Assembly (NCBI GenBank): GCA_045578245.1 | Contig: JAZNJX010000044.1 | Span: 1 to 38,338, forward strand | Reading direction: 5' to 3' | DNA: 38,338 nucleotides | Origin: Fimenecus sp045578245 | Lineage (GTDB): Bacteria > Bacillota > Clostridia > Oscillospirales > Acutalibacteraceae | Shown here: positions 7,583 to 15,600 of the stretch, piece after piece | Layout: the number at the start of each line of letters is the position of its first letter | Numbering within the stretch: the first letter of the stretch is position 1 | Made by a program: the position numbers and the translations under genes | Notes under the pieces: model-generated | What the model saw: the letters and a program-made list of their open reading frames with translations, nothing else | The model's database searches: none | What the model was told of the DNA's origin: nothing

Positions 7583-8443
7583 ATGGCAAAAAAAGGTGGA
7601 TTGGGCAGAGGCATGGATGCTCTTTTTCTTGATAATTCGGCAATGGAGAACGAAAACTCTGCAACAATGCTGAATATCAACGAGGTTGAGCCTAACAGAA
7701 ATCAGCCCAGAAAAAACTTTAATCAGAAAGCTCTTGAAGAACTTGCAAAAAGCATTGAGCAGAATGGTATTATTCAGCCAATTCTCGTAAGACCGATGTC
7801 CGATGGTAGTTATCAGCTTATTGCAGGTGAACGTCGTTGGCGTGCAGCACGTATGGCAGGACTTCACGAAGTACCTGTTACTATTCGTGAAATGACTGAT
7901 GAAGAAGCAAGTGTATTTGCTCTTATCGAAAATCTCCAACGTGAGGACTTGAATCCGGTTGAAGAGGCTGAAGGTTTGAAATCCCTTATTGAGTCCTATG
8001 GATTTACTCAGGAAGAGGCTGCTGACAGAGTTGGAAAATCCCGTACAGCAGTTACAAATACATTGAGATTGTTAAAACTCCCCTCACCTGTTTTGCAGAT
8101 GCTTGGTGATGGAAGGATTACGGCAGGACATGCTCGTGCATTATTAGGACTTGACGAAGAAAAAGAAATGCTGAGAATTGCAGAAACTACTGTTGCTCAG
8201 GAATTATCAGTGCGTCAGGTTGAAAAAATGGTTAAATACGCTAATCAGGGTGAGAAACCAAAACCTAAAAAGCGTGATAAAAAAAGAGATAAATACTATG
8301 ACGAGGTTGAAATTGCTCTTACCAATGTTCTTGGTAGAAAGGTAAAAATTTACCTGTCACCTTCCGGACATAAAGGAACCCTTGAATTTGAGTTCTTCGG
8401 TAAAGAAGATTTAACACAACTTGCAAAAGAATTAGACAAATAA
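7583..8443 (+). CDS. parB: Chromosome partitioning protein ParB/Spo0J
   Basis: A 286-residue ParB that binds parS and slides as a CTP-loaded clamp. The N-terminal segment GLGRGMDALF (6-15) is the ParA-stimulating motif. NQPRK (40-44), GERRWRA (82-88) and ENLQR (116-120) form the CTP-binding domain. The specificity positions carry Arg154, Thr160 and Gly182, the parS-type set, in contrast with the Noc paralogue upstream. A basic linker (near 224-234) precedes the C-terminal dimer domain. The two parS sites at 4448 and 6653 are its expected targets. It is translated from ATG after GAGGTGAG and is in an operon with parA. Confidence 0.96.
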   Translation: MAKKGGLGRGMDALFLDNSAMENENSATMLNINEVEPNRNQPRKNFNQKALEELAKSIEQNGIIQPILVRPMSDGSYQLIAGERRWRAARMAGLHEVPVTIREMTDEEASVFALIENLQREDLNPVEEAEGLKSLIESYGFTQEEAADRVGKSRTAVTNTLRLLKLPSPVLQMLGDGRITAGHARALLGLDEEKEMLRIAETTVAQELSVRQVEKMVKYANQGEKPKPKKRDKKRDKYYDEVEIALTNVLGRKVKIYLSPSGHKGTLEFEFFGKEDLTQLAKELDK

Positions 8444-8457
8444 GGTGGAAATAAAGC

Positions 8458-9738
8458 ATGTTAGATATAAAATTTCTCAGAACTAACCCTGACGTGGTTA
8501 AGGAAAACATTAAAAAGAAATTCCAGGATGAAAAACTTCCTTTGGTTGATAAGGTAATTGAACTTGATGCTGAATACAGAGCAGCAAAAGGCAGAGGTGA
8601 CGAGCTTCGTGCACTCCGTAATTCCGTAAGTAAGGAAATCGGTGGCCTTATGGCTCAGGGTAAACGTGACGAAGCAGAGGTTGTTAAACAGAAAGTTAAG
8701 GATATGGCTGACGAGCTTGCTGCTTTGCAGGTTAAAGAGGGTGAATTAGAAGCAGAAATCCGTAAGATTATGCTTATTATTCCTAATATTATCGACGATA
8801 GCGTTCCAATTGGTAAGGACGACAGTGAAAACGTTGAAATCCAGCGTTATGGTGAGCCTGTAACACCTGATTTTGAAGTTCCTTATCACGTTGATATTAT
8901 GGAGAGCCTTAATGGTATCGACCTTGACAGCGCAAGAAAGACAAGTGGTAATGGTTTCTACTATCTCTGTGGTGATATTGCAAGACTTCACTCAGCAATT
9001 CTCTCATACGCAAGAGATTTTATGATTGACCGTGGCTTTACTTATTATATTCCACCATTTATGATTCGTAGCGATGTTGTAACAGGCGTTATGAGTTTCG
9101 CAGAAATGGAAAATATGATGTATAAGATTGAGGGTGAAGACCTTTATCTTATCGGTACAAGTGAACATTCAATGATTGGTAAGTTTATTGATACATTCAC
9201 TCCAGAAAACGAACTTCCAAAAACACTTACAAGCTACTCCCCTTGCTTCCGTAAAGAAGTTGGTGCTCATGGTATTGAAGAACGTGGTGTTTACAGAATT
9301 CATCAGTTCGAAAAGCAGGAAATGATTGTTGTTTGTAAGCCTGAAGACAGTATGAAGTGGTACGACGTACTCTGGCAGAATTCAGTTGATTTCTTCCGTT
9401 CACTTGATATTCCTGTAAGAACACTTGAATGTTGTTCAGGTGACCTTGCTGACCTTAAGGTTAAGAGCTGTGACGTTGAAGCTTGGAGTCCACGTCAGCA
9501 GAAATACTTTGAAGTTGGCTCATGTTCAAACCTTGGTGATGCACAGGCAAGACGTCTTGGCATCAGAGTTAAGGGCAAGGAAGGCAACTATTTCGCACAT
9601 ACACTTAATAATACTGTTGTTGCACCACCAAGAATGTTGATTGCTTTCCTTGAAAACAATCTTAACGAAGACGGAAGCATCAATATTCCAAAACCATTAC
9701 AGATGTATATGGGTGGAAAGACAAAGATTGAGAAATAA
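8458..9738 (+). CDS. serS: Seryl-tRNA synthetase
   Basis: A 426-residue class II aminoacyl-tRNA synthetase that charges tRNA-Ser. Residues 1-105 or so form the N-terminal coiled-coil arm that grips the long variable arm of tRNA-Ser. Class II motif 2 is visible as CFRKEVGAHGIEERGVYRIHQ, with motif 3 in the region ending VVAPPRMLIAFLENN. TSEHSM is the usual serine-binding region. The length is typical. It follows parB by 14 bases with AGGTGG in front, so it is probably co-transcribed with it. I found no T-box leader upstream. Confidence 0.97.
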   Translation: MLDIKFLRTNPDVVKENIKKKFQDEKLPLVDKVIELDAEYRAAKGRGDELRALRNSVSKEIGGLMAQGKRDEAEVVKQKVKDMADELAALQVKEGELEAEIRKIMLIIPNIIDDSVPIGKDDSENVEIQRYGEPVTPDFEVPYHVDIMESLNGIDLDSARKTSGNGFYYLCGDIARLHSAILSYARDFMIDRGFTYYIPPFMIRSDVVTGVMSFAEMENMMYKIEGEDLYLIGTSEHSMIGKFIDTFTPENELPKTLTSYSPCFRKEVGAHGIEERGVYRIHQFEKQEMIVVCKPEDSMKWYDVLWQNSVDFFRSLDIPVRTLECCSGDLADLKVKSCDVEAWSPRQQKYFEVGSCSNLGDAQARRLGIRVKGKEGNYFAHTLNNTVVAPPRMLIAFLENNLNEDGSINIPKPLQMYMGGKTKIEK

Positions 9739-9765
9739 TCTCAGTTTTAGAGAGGGATATACAAA

Positions 9766-10902
9766 ATGAATAAGATGATAGTAAAGACGATAAGTGTCAT
9801 AATGGCATTGGCACTTATGCTTTGTACATTCTCAGCTTGTGGAGATGAGAATAAATACGAGCAGGACCCTAACTTTGTGCCACAGACTACAGAGCCAGTA
9901 GTTGAAAACGAAGAAAAGGAAGCTCCTGAGAATATGAACCCCCTTACAGGAGAACTTAACTTGACAGAGAGTGCTATAGGGGCAAGACCGGTTGCAATTA
10001 TGATTGAAAACACTCCCGAAGCAAGACCACAGTGGGGAATTACCACACCTGACGTTATAATTGAAGGTATGGCTGAAGGTGGAGTAACAAGAATGATGTG
10101 GCTTTATGCCGATACTAATAGTATTCCGGATAAAGTTGGTCCTGTAAGAAGTGCACGCCATGATTTCGTTGAGTTGGCAGCTGGTATGAATGCAATTTAT
10201 GCACACTGGGGTGGCTCTGACGGTAAGAACCTTGGCAAATATATGGCATATCAGGCGTTTGACAAGTTTGATGTTGACCACATTGACGCATTGAAATACG
10301 AAGGCTCTTATTTCTTCCGAGATACAACGAGAAATGTTTCTCTTGAGCACAGAGGAATCACAACAAAAACAGCAATCCAAAAAGCTATTAAGAATTTAGG
10401 CTTTACAACAAAACAAACCCTTACAGATTGGGTACCATATGAGGTGTCACACGAGGAGGGTAAAATTCCGTGGAGTGATAGCAGTAAGGATTCCGGAAGC
10501 TGTGTTAGAATAGATGTTACATTCTCAAGTAGTTATGTATATACTTTTAAGTATAACGAAAAAGACCGGTTATATTACAATCACTTGAATAACAAACCTG
10601 TTGTTGATGGAAATAACAATCAGCAAATGGCAGTTAAAAATGTTATCTATCTTTATGTGCCAGTTGAAAGCATGAAAACAGAAAAAGGTCATGTTGATTG
10701 GAAGTTTGAAGCAGAAGGTATTGATAACAAAGGTCTGTACATTGTTAATGGGTTAGGAAGACGAATTACTTGGGTGTTCGACGAAAAAACTTGTCAACTT
10801 AAATTCTATGATTTTGATAATACACCGTTGACAGTTTACCCTGGTAAGGTTTATATCGGTATAATACCTATTGATAATCGTGGCTTAACAGTTACTGAAT
10901 AA
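9766..10902 (+). CDS. DUF3048 domain lipoprotein (YerB-like)
   Basis: A 378-residue exported lipoprotein. The signal peptide ends in the lipobox FSAC with the lipidated Cys near residue 25. An N-terminal DUF3048 domain contains NPLTG, the stretch VAIMIENTPEARPQ, then GPVRSARHDFVELA. The C-terminal half is a second domain typical of the family (YPGKVYIGIIPI near the end). Bacillus YerB is of this family; its function is not established, so I assign none. It follows serS by 27 bases and precedes another lipoprotein gene by 19 bases. The low-complexity Glu/Asn linker after the Cys is usual for surface lipoproteins. Confidence 0.88.
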   Translation: MNKMIVKTISVIMALALMLCTFSACGDENKYEQDPNFVPQTTEPVVENEEKEAPENMNPLTGELNLTESAIGARPVAIMIENTPEARPQWGITTPDVIIEGMAEGGVTRMMWLYADTNSIPDKVGPVRSARHDFVELAAGMNAIYAHWGGSDGKNLGKYMAYQAFDKFDVDHIDALKYEGSYFFRDTTRNVSLEHRGITTKTAIQKAIKNLGFTTKQTLTDWVPYEVSHEEGKIPWSDSSKDSGSCVRIDVTFSSSYVYTFKYNEKDRLYYNHLNNKPVVDGNNNQQMAVKNVIYLYVPVESMKTEKGHVDWKFEAEGIDNKGLYIVNGLGRRITWVFDEKTCQLKFYDFDNTPLTVYPGKVYIGIIPIDNRGLTVTE

Positions 10903-10921
10903 AATTTAAGGAGTAATTATT

Positions 10922-11707
10922 ATGAGTAAGAAAATTATTGCACTTGCACTTGCATTGGTTACAATTGCAACAGTGTTTACAGCATGCCAGAAAAAATTAG
11001 ATATTTACAAAATTAACGGTGTCGATGTTGCAGTAGTAACAAATGAAGACGGAAAAGCAATCGTTGGTGATGACAACAGAATTTGTGCGGTTGTTACTAA
11101 CCGTGAGGGCGAAGTTGTAACCTATGAAAATAAGGAACCGCAAACACATTGGATAACTGTTCAAAACTCTTTTGTTGTAGATGATACCATGTATTCTCCT
11201 ATTTTCATCATGAAAGGCCTTGATGGTTGGGAATTCAATCCAGTTGGTGGTATAGAAAAGAAAAGAACAGATGGTAAATGTAAAATTGAGTGTGCAATGG
11301 TAATTGAAAAAGATTACCTTGATAAGCCTCTTGATGAGTTTATTGAAGCACGTGACGAACGTAATATACAGTTTAAGGAACTCATAGAGGCTGAGGGCTA
11401 TAAAATTACGGTTGAAAAGAAATATGTAGAGTTAACTAAAGACAAAATTCCAATGGTATATTATAAAGAGCAAATTTTTAATAGTGATGGGTCATTATTT
11501 GGTTATGGTGAGCATCTTTTCTTCCAGCATGGTGGAAATGACAAGTATACTATTTATTACACATCACAGGAAGGCGTAGGTCTTGACGAAAAGTTCGATT
11601 TTATCGAGTTTGTCAACAACAATATTACAGTAAGACCTATAGAGGAAGAATCAACAACAGCGAAGGTTGAAGAATCTTCAACAGCTGCAACAGAAGAAAA
11701 ACAATAA
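10922..11707 (+). CDS. Lipoprotein of unknown function
   Basis: A 261-residue predicted lipoprotein: a basic start (MSKK), a hydrophobic core and the lipobox VFTAC at about residues 18-22. The mature part is rich in beta-like stretches and charged residues, with no motif I recognise. The C-terminus is a low-complexity Glu/Ser/Thr/Ala tail (EESTTAKVEESSTAA). It lies 19 bases after the DUF3048 gene, has GGAG in front of its ATG, and is followed by a strong terminator, so the two lipoproteins end one transcription unit and may act together at the outer membrane face. Function unknown. Confidence 0.75.
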   Translation: MSKKIIALALALVTIATVFTACQKKLDIYKINGVDVAVVTNEDGKAIVGDDNRICAVVTNREGEVVTYENKEPQTHWITVQNSFVVDDTMYSPIFIMKGLDGWEFNPVGGIEKKRTDGKCKIECAMVIEKDYLDKPLDEFIEARDERNIQFKELIEAEGYKITVEKKYVELTKDKIPMVYYKEQIFNSDGSLFGYGEHLFFQHGGNDKYTIYYTSQEGVGLDEKFDFIEFVNNNITVRPIEEESTTAKVEESSTAATEEKQ

Positions 11708-11727
11708 CAATATTTTAAAAGAATTGA

Positions 11728-11760
11728 ACTACCTGAACAATTCAGGTAGTTTTTTCTTTC
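11728..11760 (+). terminator. Rho-independent terminator of the lipoprotein operon
   Basis: ACTACCTGAA (11728-11737) pairs perfectly with TTCAGGTAGT (11741-11750) around a CAA loop and is followed by TTTTTCTTT. Confidence 0.93.
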
Positions 11761-12257
11761 CTGTGAATAAGTTCAGAAAATCTCAATTTGCTAAGCAGAC
11801 TTGGTTCTGCATGTCATTCTGAGTGAAGCGAAGAATCTCTTTTAAAATAAACAATAAAGCCAGCGGAGATTCTTCGTCACCGCGTTCCTCAGAATGACAC
11901 AAAACAACTCGACAAACTTCAATTTAACAGACTCTTTACTGTATTCAAGATGAAATGATTCTTAAACGAGCTTATATTTCTATCAATTTTCTATATTTTG
12001 TCCAGCAATAAATTCGGAATCACAATATGTTGTGTATGTTAAATTTTTATCGAAGATAATCAACAATAAATAGTAAAAACGTTCAATAAGTTTATAATAT
12101 AAGTGAGTTTTTAAACATAATGTCGAGTAATAGACAAAACTCTTTTAGTTATGCATATTGTCAAAATTTTCTTTTGTATATTTGCACAAAATGGCTAAAT
12201 ATTTATTAGAAAAAATGCAAAAAAATGAAAAAATTATGAATTTTTTTAAATTTACTA
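11761..12257. other. Gene-free AT-rich gap containing a palindromic repeat
   Basis: No ORF here has a ribosome-binding site or credible composition. Apart from the palindromic repeat at 11812-11899 the stretch is AT-rich and looks featureless until the promoter at 12258. Confidence 0.6.
11812..11899. repeat. Palindromic repeat of miniature-element type
   Basis: TGTCATTCTGAG at 11812-11823 is the exact reverse complement of 11888-11899, and CGAAGAATCTC at 11829-11839 is the exact reverse complement of 11866-11876. The arms are separated by short unequal spacers (5 and 11 bases) and a 26-base AT-rich centre. From memory, repeats built on this TGTCATTCTGAG...GAAGAATCT core are scattered through many unrelated bacterial genomes; I could not search for copies. 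Confidence 0.8.
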
Positions 12258-12286
12258 TTGATATCCAGAACAAAACTTTGTATAAT
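12258..12286 (+). promoter_or_regulatory. Sigma-A promoter of the dockerin locus
   Basis: TTGATA (12258-12263) and TATAAT (12281-12286) are separated by 17 bases. The expected start near 12293 leaves an untranslated leader of about 350 nt before the dockerin gene. Confidence 0.85.
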
Positions 12287-12292
12287 GGGTAT

Positions 12293-12622
12293 AACCATAG
12301 GAATGGTGTAATGGGGCGAAGTGTCTAATTTTTTAAAAAAGGACATTTCTTGCACCAAAAAAGATACACATCCTAAGGTAATAACTCGGGTGTGTATCAT
12401 CAGTCTTCCGCCGGCTTTCTTTTGGTGCAAATTGAAGCGGAAGCGGTGTGAAGGCGGTCCGGGTAATTTGAGCGCTTTTGTCGAACTCTGCCGAATGCAG
12501 GATGTAGTTGCACGGCTAGGTCAGAGAGTGAGTAATTGATGCTCTCAGTATCGCCTCTCCCGTGGCGATGTAAAAAAGTTATGGGGAACTATTTCACCTT
12601 GCATATATAATATGTATGCAAA
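12293..12622 (+). ncRNA. Structured 5' leader of unknown class
   Basis: The leader is more GC-rich than its flanks and can fold extensively. TTGCACCAAAA (12350-12360) pairs perfectly with 12420-12430. Inside it, GATACACATCC (12363-12373) pairs with 12388-12398. CTTCCGC (12405-12411), in that loop, pairs perfectly with GCGGAAG (12437-12443) outside it, which makes an H-type pseudoknot. Further stems are 12490-12499 with 12509-12516, GAGAG 12524-12528 with CTCTC 12542-12546, TCGCC 12551-12555 with GGCGA 12564-12568, and a TTGCATA hairpin just before the ribosome-binding site. I compared it from memory with the cores of TPP, SAM, lysine, cobalamin, c-di-GMP, c-di-AMP, T-box, 6S, tmRNA and RNase P RNAs and saw no match. 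Riboswitch-like leader or separate small RNA are both possible. Confidence 0.6.
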
Positions 12623-12645
12623 ATATAATAGGAGGAAAAATAATT

Positions 12646-15600
12646 ATGAACAAAATGAAAAAACTCTTGAGCGTTGTTCTTGCAGTTGTTCTTGCTCTTT
12701 CAGCACTTTCAATTATGGGTTCTGCAGCAAAGACAGCTTACAAGACAGTTGATGAGTTGACAGCACTTGATGCTTACTCACCATACGGTCAGGTTACAAG
12801 ACTTTCTATTGAAGAAAGAACCTCAATCGTATTTGACGCTCTTGACAACTTGCTTGCTAAAGCAAACATCAACATGGGTGAGCTTTTCAGTTTTGCTAGT
12901 TTGTCAGTTACTATTGACTTGACATCTATTGACAGACTTTGCTACTCACTTGATACAATCAAGGATACTTTCACTAACACACTTGCTTCAATCGCAATGG
13001 CTATCGTTAACCTTGGTATTCTTGAATCTCTCGAACCAGACTCATGGCAGACAGGTATGAGCCGTGATGCTACAGCTAACTTCACAATCCTTTCTGAGAT
13101 TCTTGAACTCCTTAGTTCTAACACAACACTTGTTGGTAAAGTTTTCACAGACGGTCTTGACCTTGGTATCATCAGCCTTGGTGATATGTCAGCTATTGAA
13201 GACATCATCATGAACCTTCCTGGTATGATTAAGGGTCTCGTTTACCCAATGATTGAAAGATGGGACGACCCAGTTTCAATTATCAAGGAGCTTGATAAGA
13301 GCATTGCTGGTGCATCAGATGCTTATTCAGTTGAAGTTATTGCAAACTGGAGAGTTCAGAAGCTCTTCAGCGACAACATGTCAATCACAACTATTAAGTA
13401 TGATGCTAATGGTAACATGACATCTGAGCATAAAGAACAGTGGCTCGCAACAGCTACAGGTTCTGCAGTTCCTACTGCAACAGATGACAGCCCAAGATGT
13501 TACTACCAGTTTAGCAGCACAACTCCTGGTTCTGTTATGACGGTTTACCACATTGTTGACGCAAAAGAAGCTGAAGCTCTTGCTAAGACTCCAGATGAAA
13601 TTAACGGTAGCCCAGCTGCTTACACATACTTCAAAGAGAAACAGACATTTGTTATGTCTCAGGAAGTTGAAGGTAGCGAAACATATGTATGGAAAGCAAC
13701 TGACGACTGGGGCAACACATGGGCATTGAAGTGGTACAACGATGATTCACAGCTCCTTCCAGGTATTACTGGCAATGACATCGACCTCACAAAAATGAGC
13801 CTTGCAGAGCTTCTCTACAAGTTCGTTCCTGTTGTATTTAAAAACATGGCTCCTGTTGTTCTCAACGGTTCAGTTAAGAAGATTCTTGCTGACTTCCTTG
13901 GTGCAAGCTTCAATTACGTTGGTCAGGTTGGCGACGATGCAGTTAACGCTCTTCCAGATGCTTCAAATGCATTCTTCACACAGGAACAGGGCGAATATCT
14001 CTGGGAGTGGTCAGATTACGCAGTAATCAACGGTAACCACTACTATCGTTTCGAAGACCAGATTTTCGCAGGTGATATTTCACAGAAGAACAACTACTTC
14101 GACATCATCAACTGGGATTATGAAATCACAGGCAATTTCATGGACGAATTCGTTCCTGAAAACGGTGGTTCAACAAGTGATACTCTCCTTATGAACCTTA
14201 ACAACTTCATCGTTAAGGTTGCTAAGACAGCTCTTAAGGAATCAGCTGCAACAGTTGATGCTATTTCAGGCTTTGAAGCAACATGGGAATGTCCAAACCT
14301 TGATGATTTAAAGGGTGGCAACGACAAACTTGTTGGTACAATCAAAGCTATCGCACAGGCAGTTATCGGTCTTGCTCCTCAGCACGTATTTGGTTCTGAC
14401 TATGCAACAAACGAAAGATGCTATGTTGAGCTTATGCTCGATGAAAACAACGATACAGTTCTTACAGGTATCGCTGCTCATCTTGTAAATATGCTTATGC
14501 CTTCAATGTCACTTCCTGGCAAATCAGACCTTGTGGAATCAGGCGCTAAAGTTGGAGCTATCCTTGCAGCAGTTATTCGTGAATTCGCAGCATACCTTGC
14601 TCCAGAATATAACTTTGATGCTCTTATCTACACAGATTTCGGTACAACATCATCTGATAATGTTAAGTCTTTCTTAACAGGCAAAGATGCTGGTTACTGG
14701 CTTGATGTTTGCCTTACAATGGGTATCAACGTAGGTTTCGAATACCTTCGTGCATTCGCTGATATGGGTGAAGGCACAGATGAATGGAATGCATTTGTTT
14801 CATATTCAGGCTACGGTGTAGATGGTAAGACATACACAGCAGGCACAACTCAGGCAGCTCTTAATGCTGAATGGGAAGGTATGCTCGACTACATCCTTGA
14901 CTGGGCTCTTACAACAGATAAAGAATGGTGCTGGGCAATGGGTAACCTTGTTGACGTAACATGGAACGGCACAGCACAGACAATCGACCTTTCAACAGCT
15001 CAGGACCCATGGAAGAAACTTGATGCAGTTCTTAATGGCCTTCTTCCAGTTGACGAAATCCTCAACGTAACAGCAACTGATTGTGAAACAGAGCTTGAAC
15101 AGCTCCTTCGCTACAACCTTATCCTTGCTCTCGTTGAACTTCGTTGGGACGACCTTGCAGATATGCTTAAGGTTCCGGAAGGTTTCGTAAGAAATACAAA
15201 TGTTCTCGACCAGCTTGCTGCTAAGCTTAAGGGCATTGTTAACTTCCTCTTCAAGAAGATTGGTAACAAAAATAACGACTTTGCTCTTATCCCATCAGCT
15301 ATCACTGACTTCGATACACTCGCAAATCAGGCTAACCTTGTTACCATGGTTAAGAGTCTTGTTGGTGCTCTTTATAACGCTGGCGTTACAGACGGTGGTT
15401 GTAGAACTCTCTTCCCATTCCTTAACTTCTTGTTAGGTTGGAAGACAGACCCACAGGAAATCAAAGACCCTGAAATTTGGACAGACTTCCGTGATGGTAA
15501 TGACTACGCATTCCAGTATAATGTTGCTGCAGGTGGAGCAATCGACTCTGAAACAACAAAGATTAAGATTCTTAACAACTCATCAGGTATGCTTGAAACT

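Noticed and set aside
12311..12328. Five-codon leader peptide (MGRSV) at the start of the structured leader
   Set aside because: The ribosome-binding site is weak and the codons carry no amino-acid bias that would suggest attenuation.
12206..12539. Overlapping short frames on both strands in the leader region
   Set aside because: They owe their openness to the palindromic RNA structure, have no ribosome-binding sites and resemble no protein family.
12616..12645. Ten-residue longer start of the dockerin protein
   Set aside because: The upstream ATG lies in a hairpin arm and lacks a ribosome-binding site; GGAGG is inside this extension and serves ATG 12646, which opens a normal signal peptide.
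12293..12645. Known riboswitch or housekeeping RNA (c-di-AMP, c-di-GMP, cobalamin, TPP, SAM, T-box, 6S, tmRNA, RNase P)
   Set aside because: None of the conserved core strings I remember for these classes is present in order; the GCCGAAT at 12490-12496 resembles part of the c-di-AMP core but the rest is missing.
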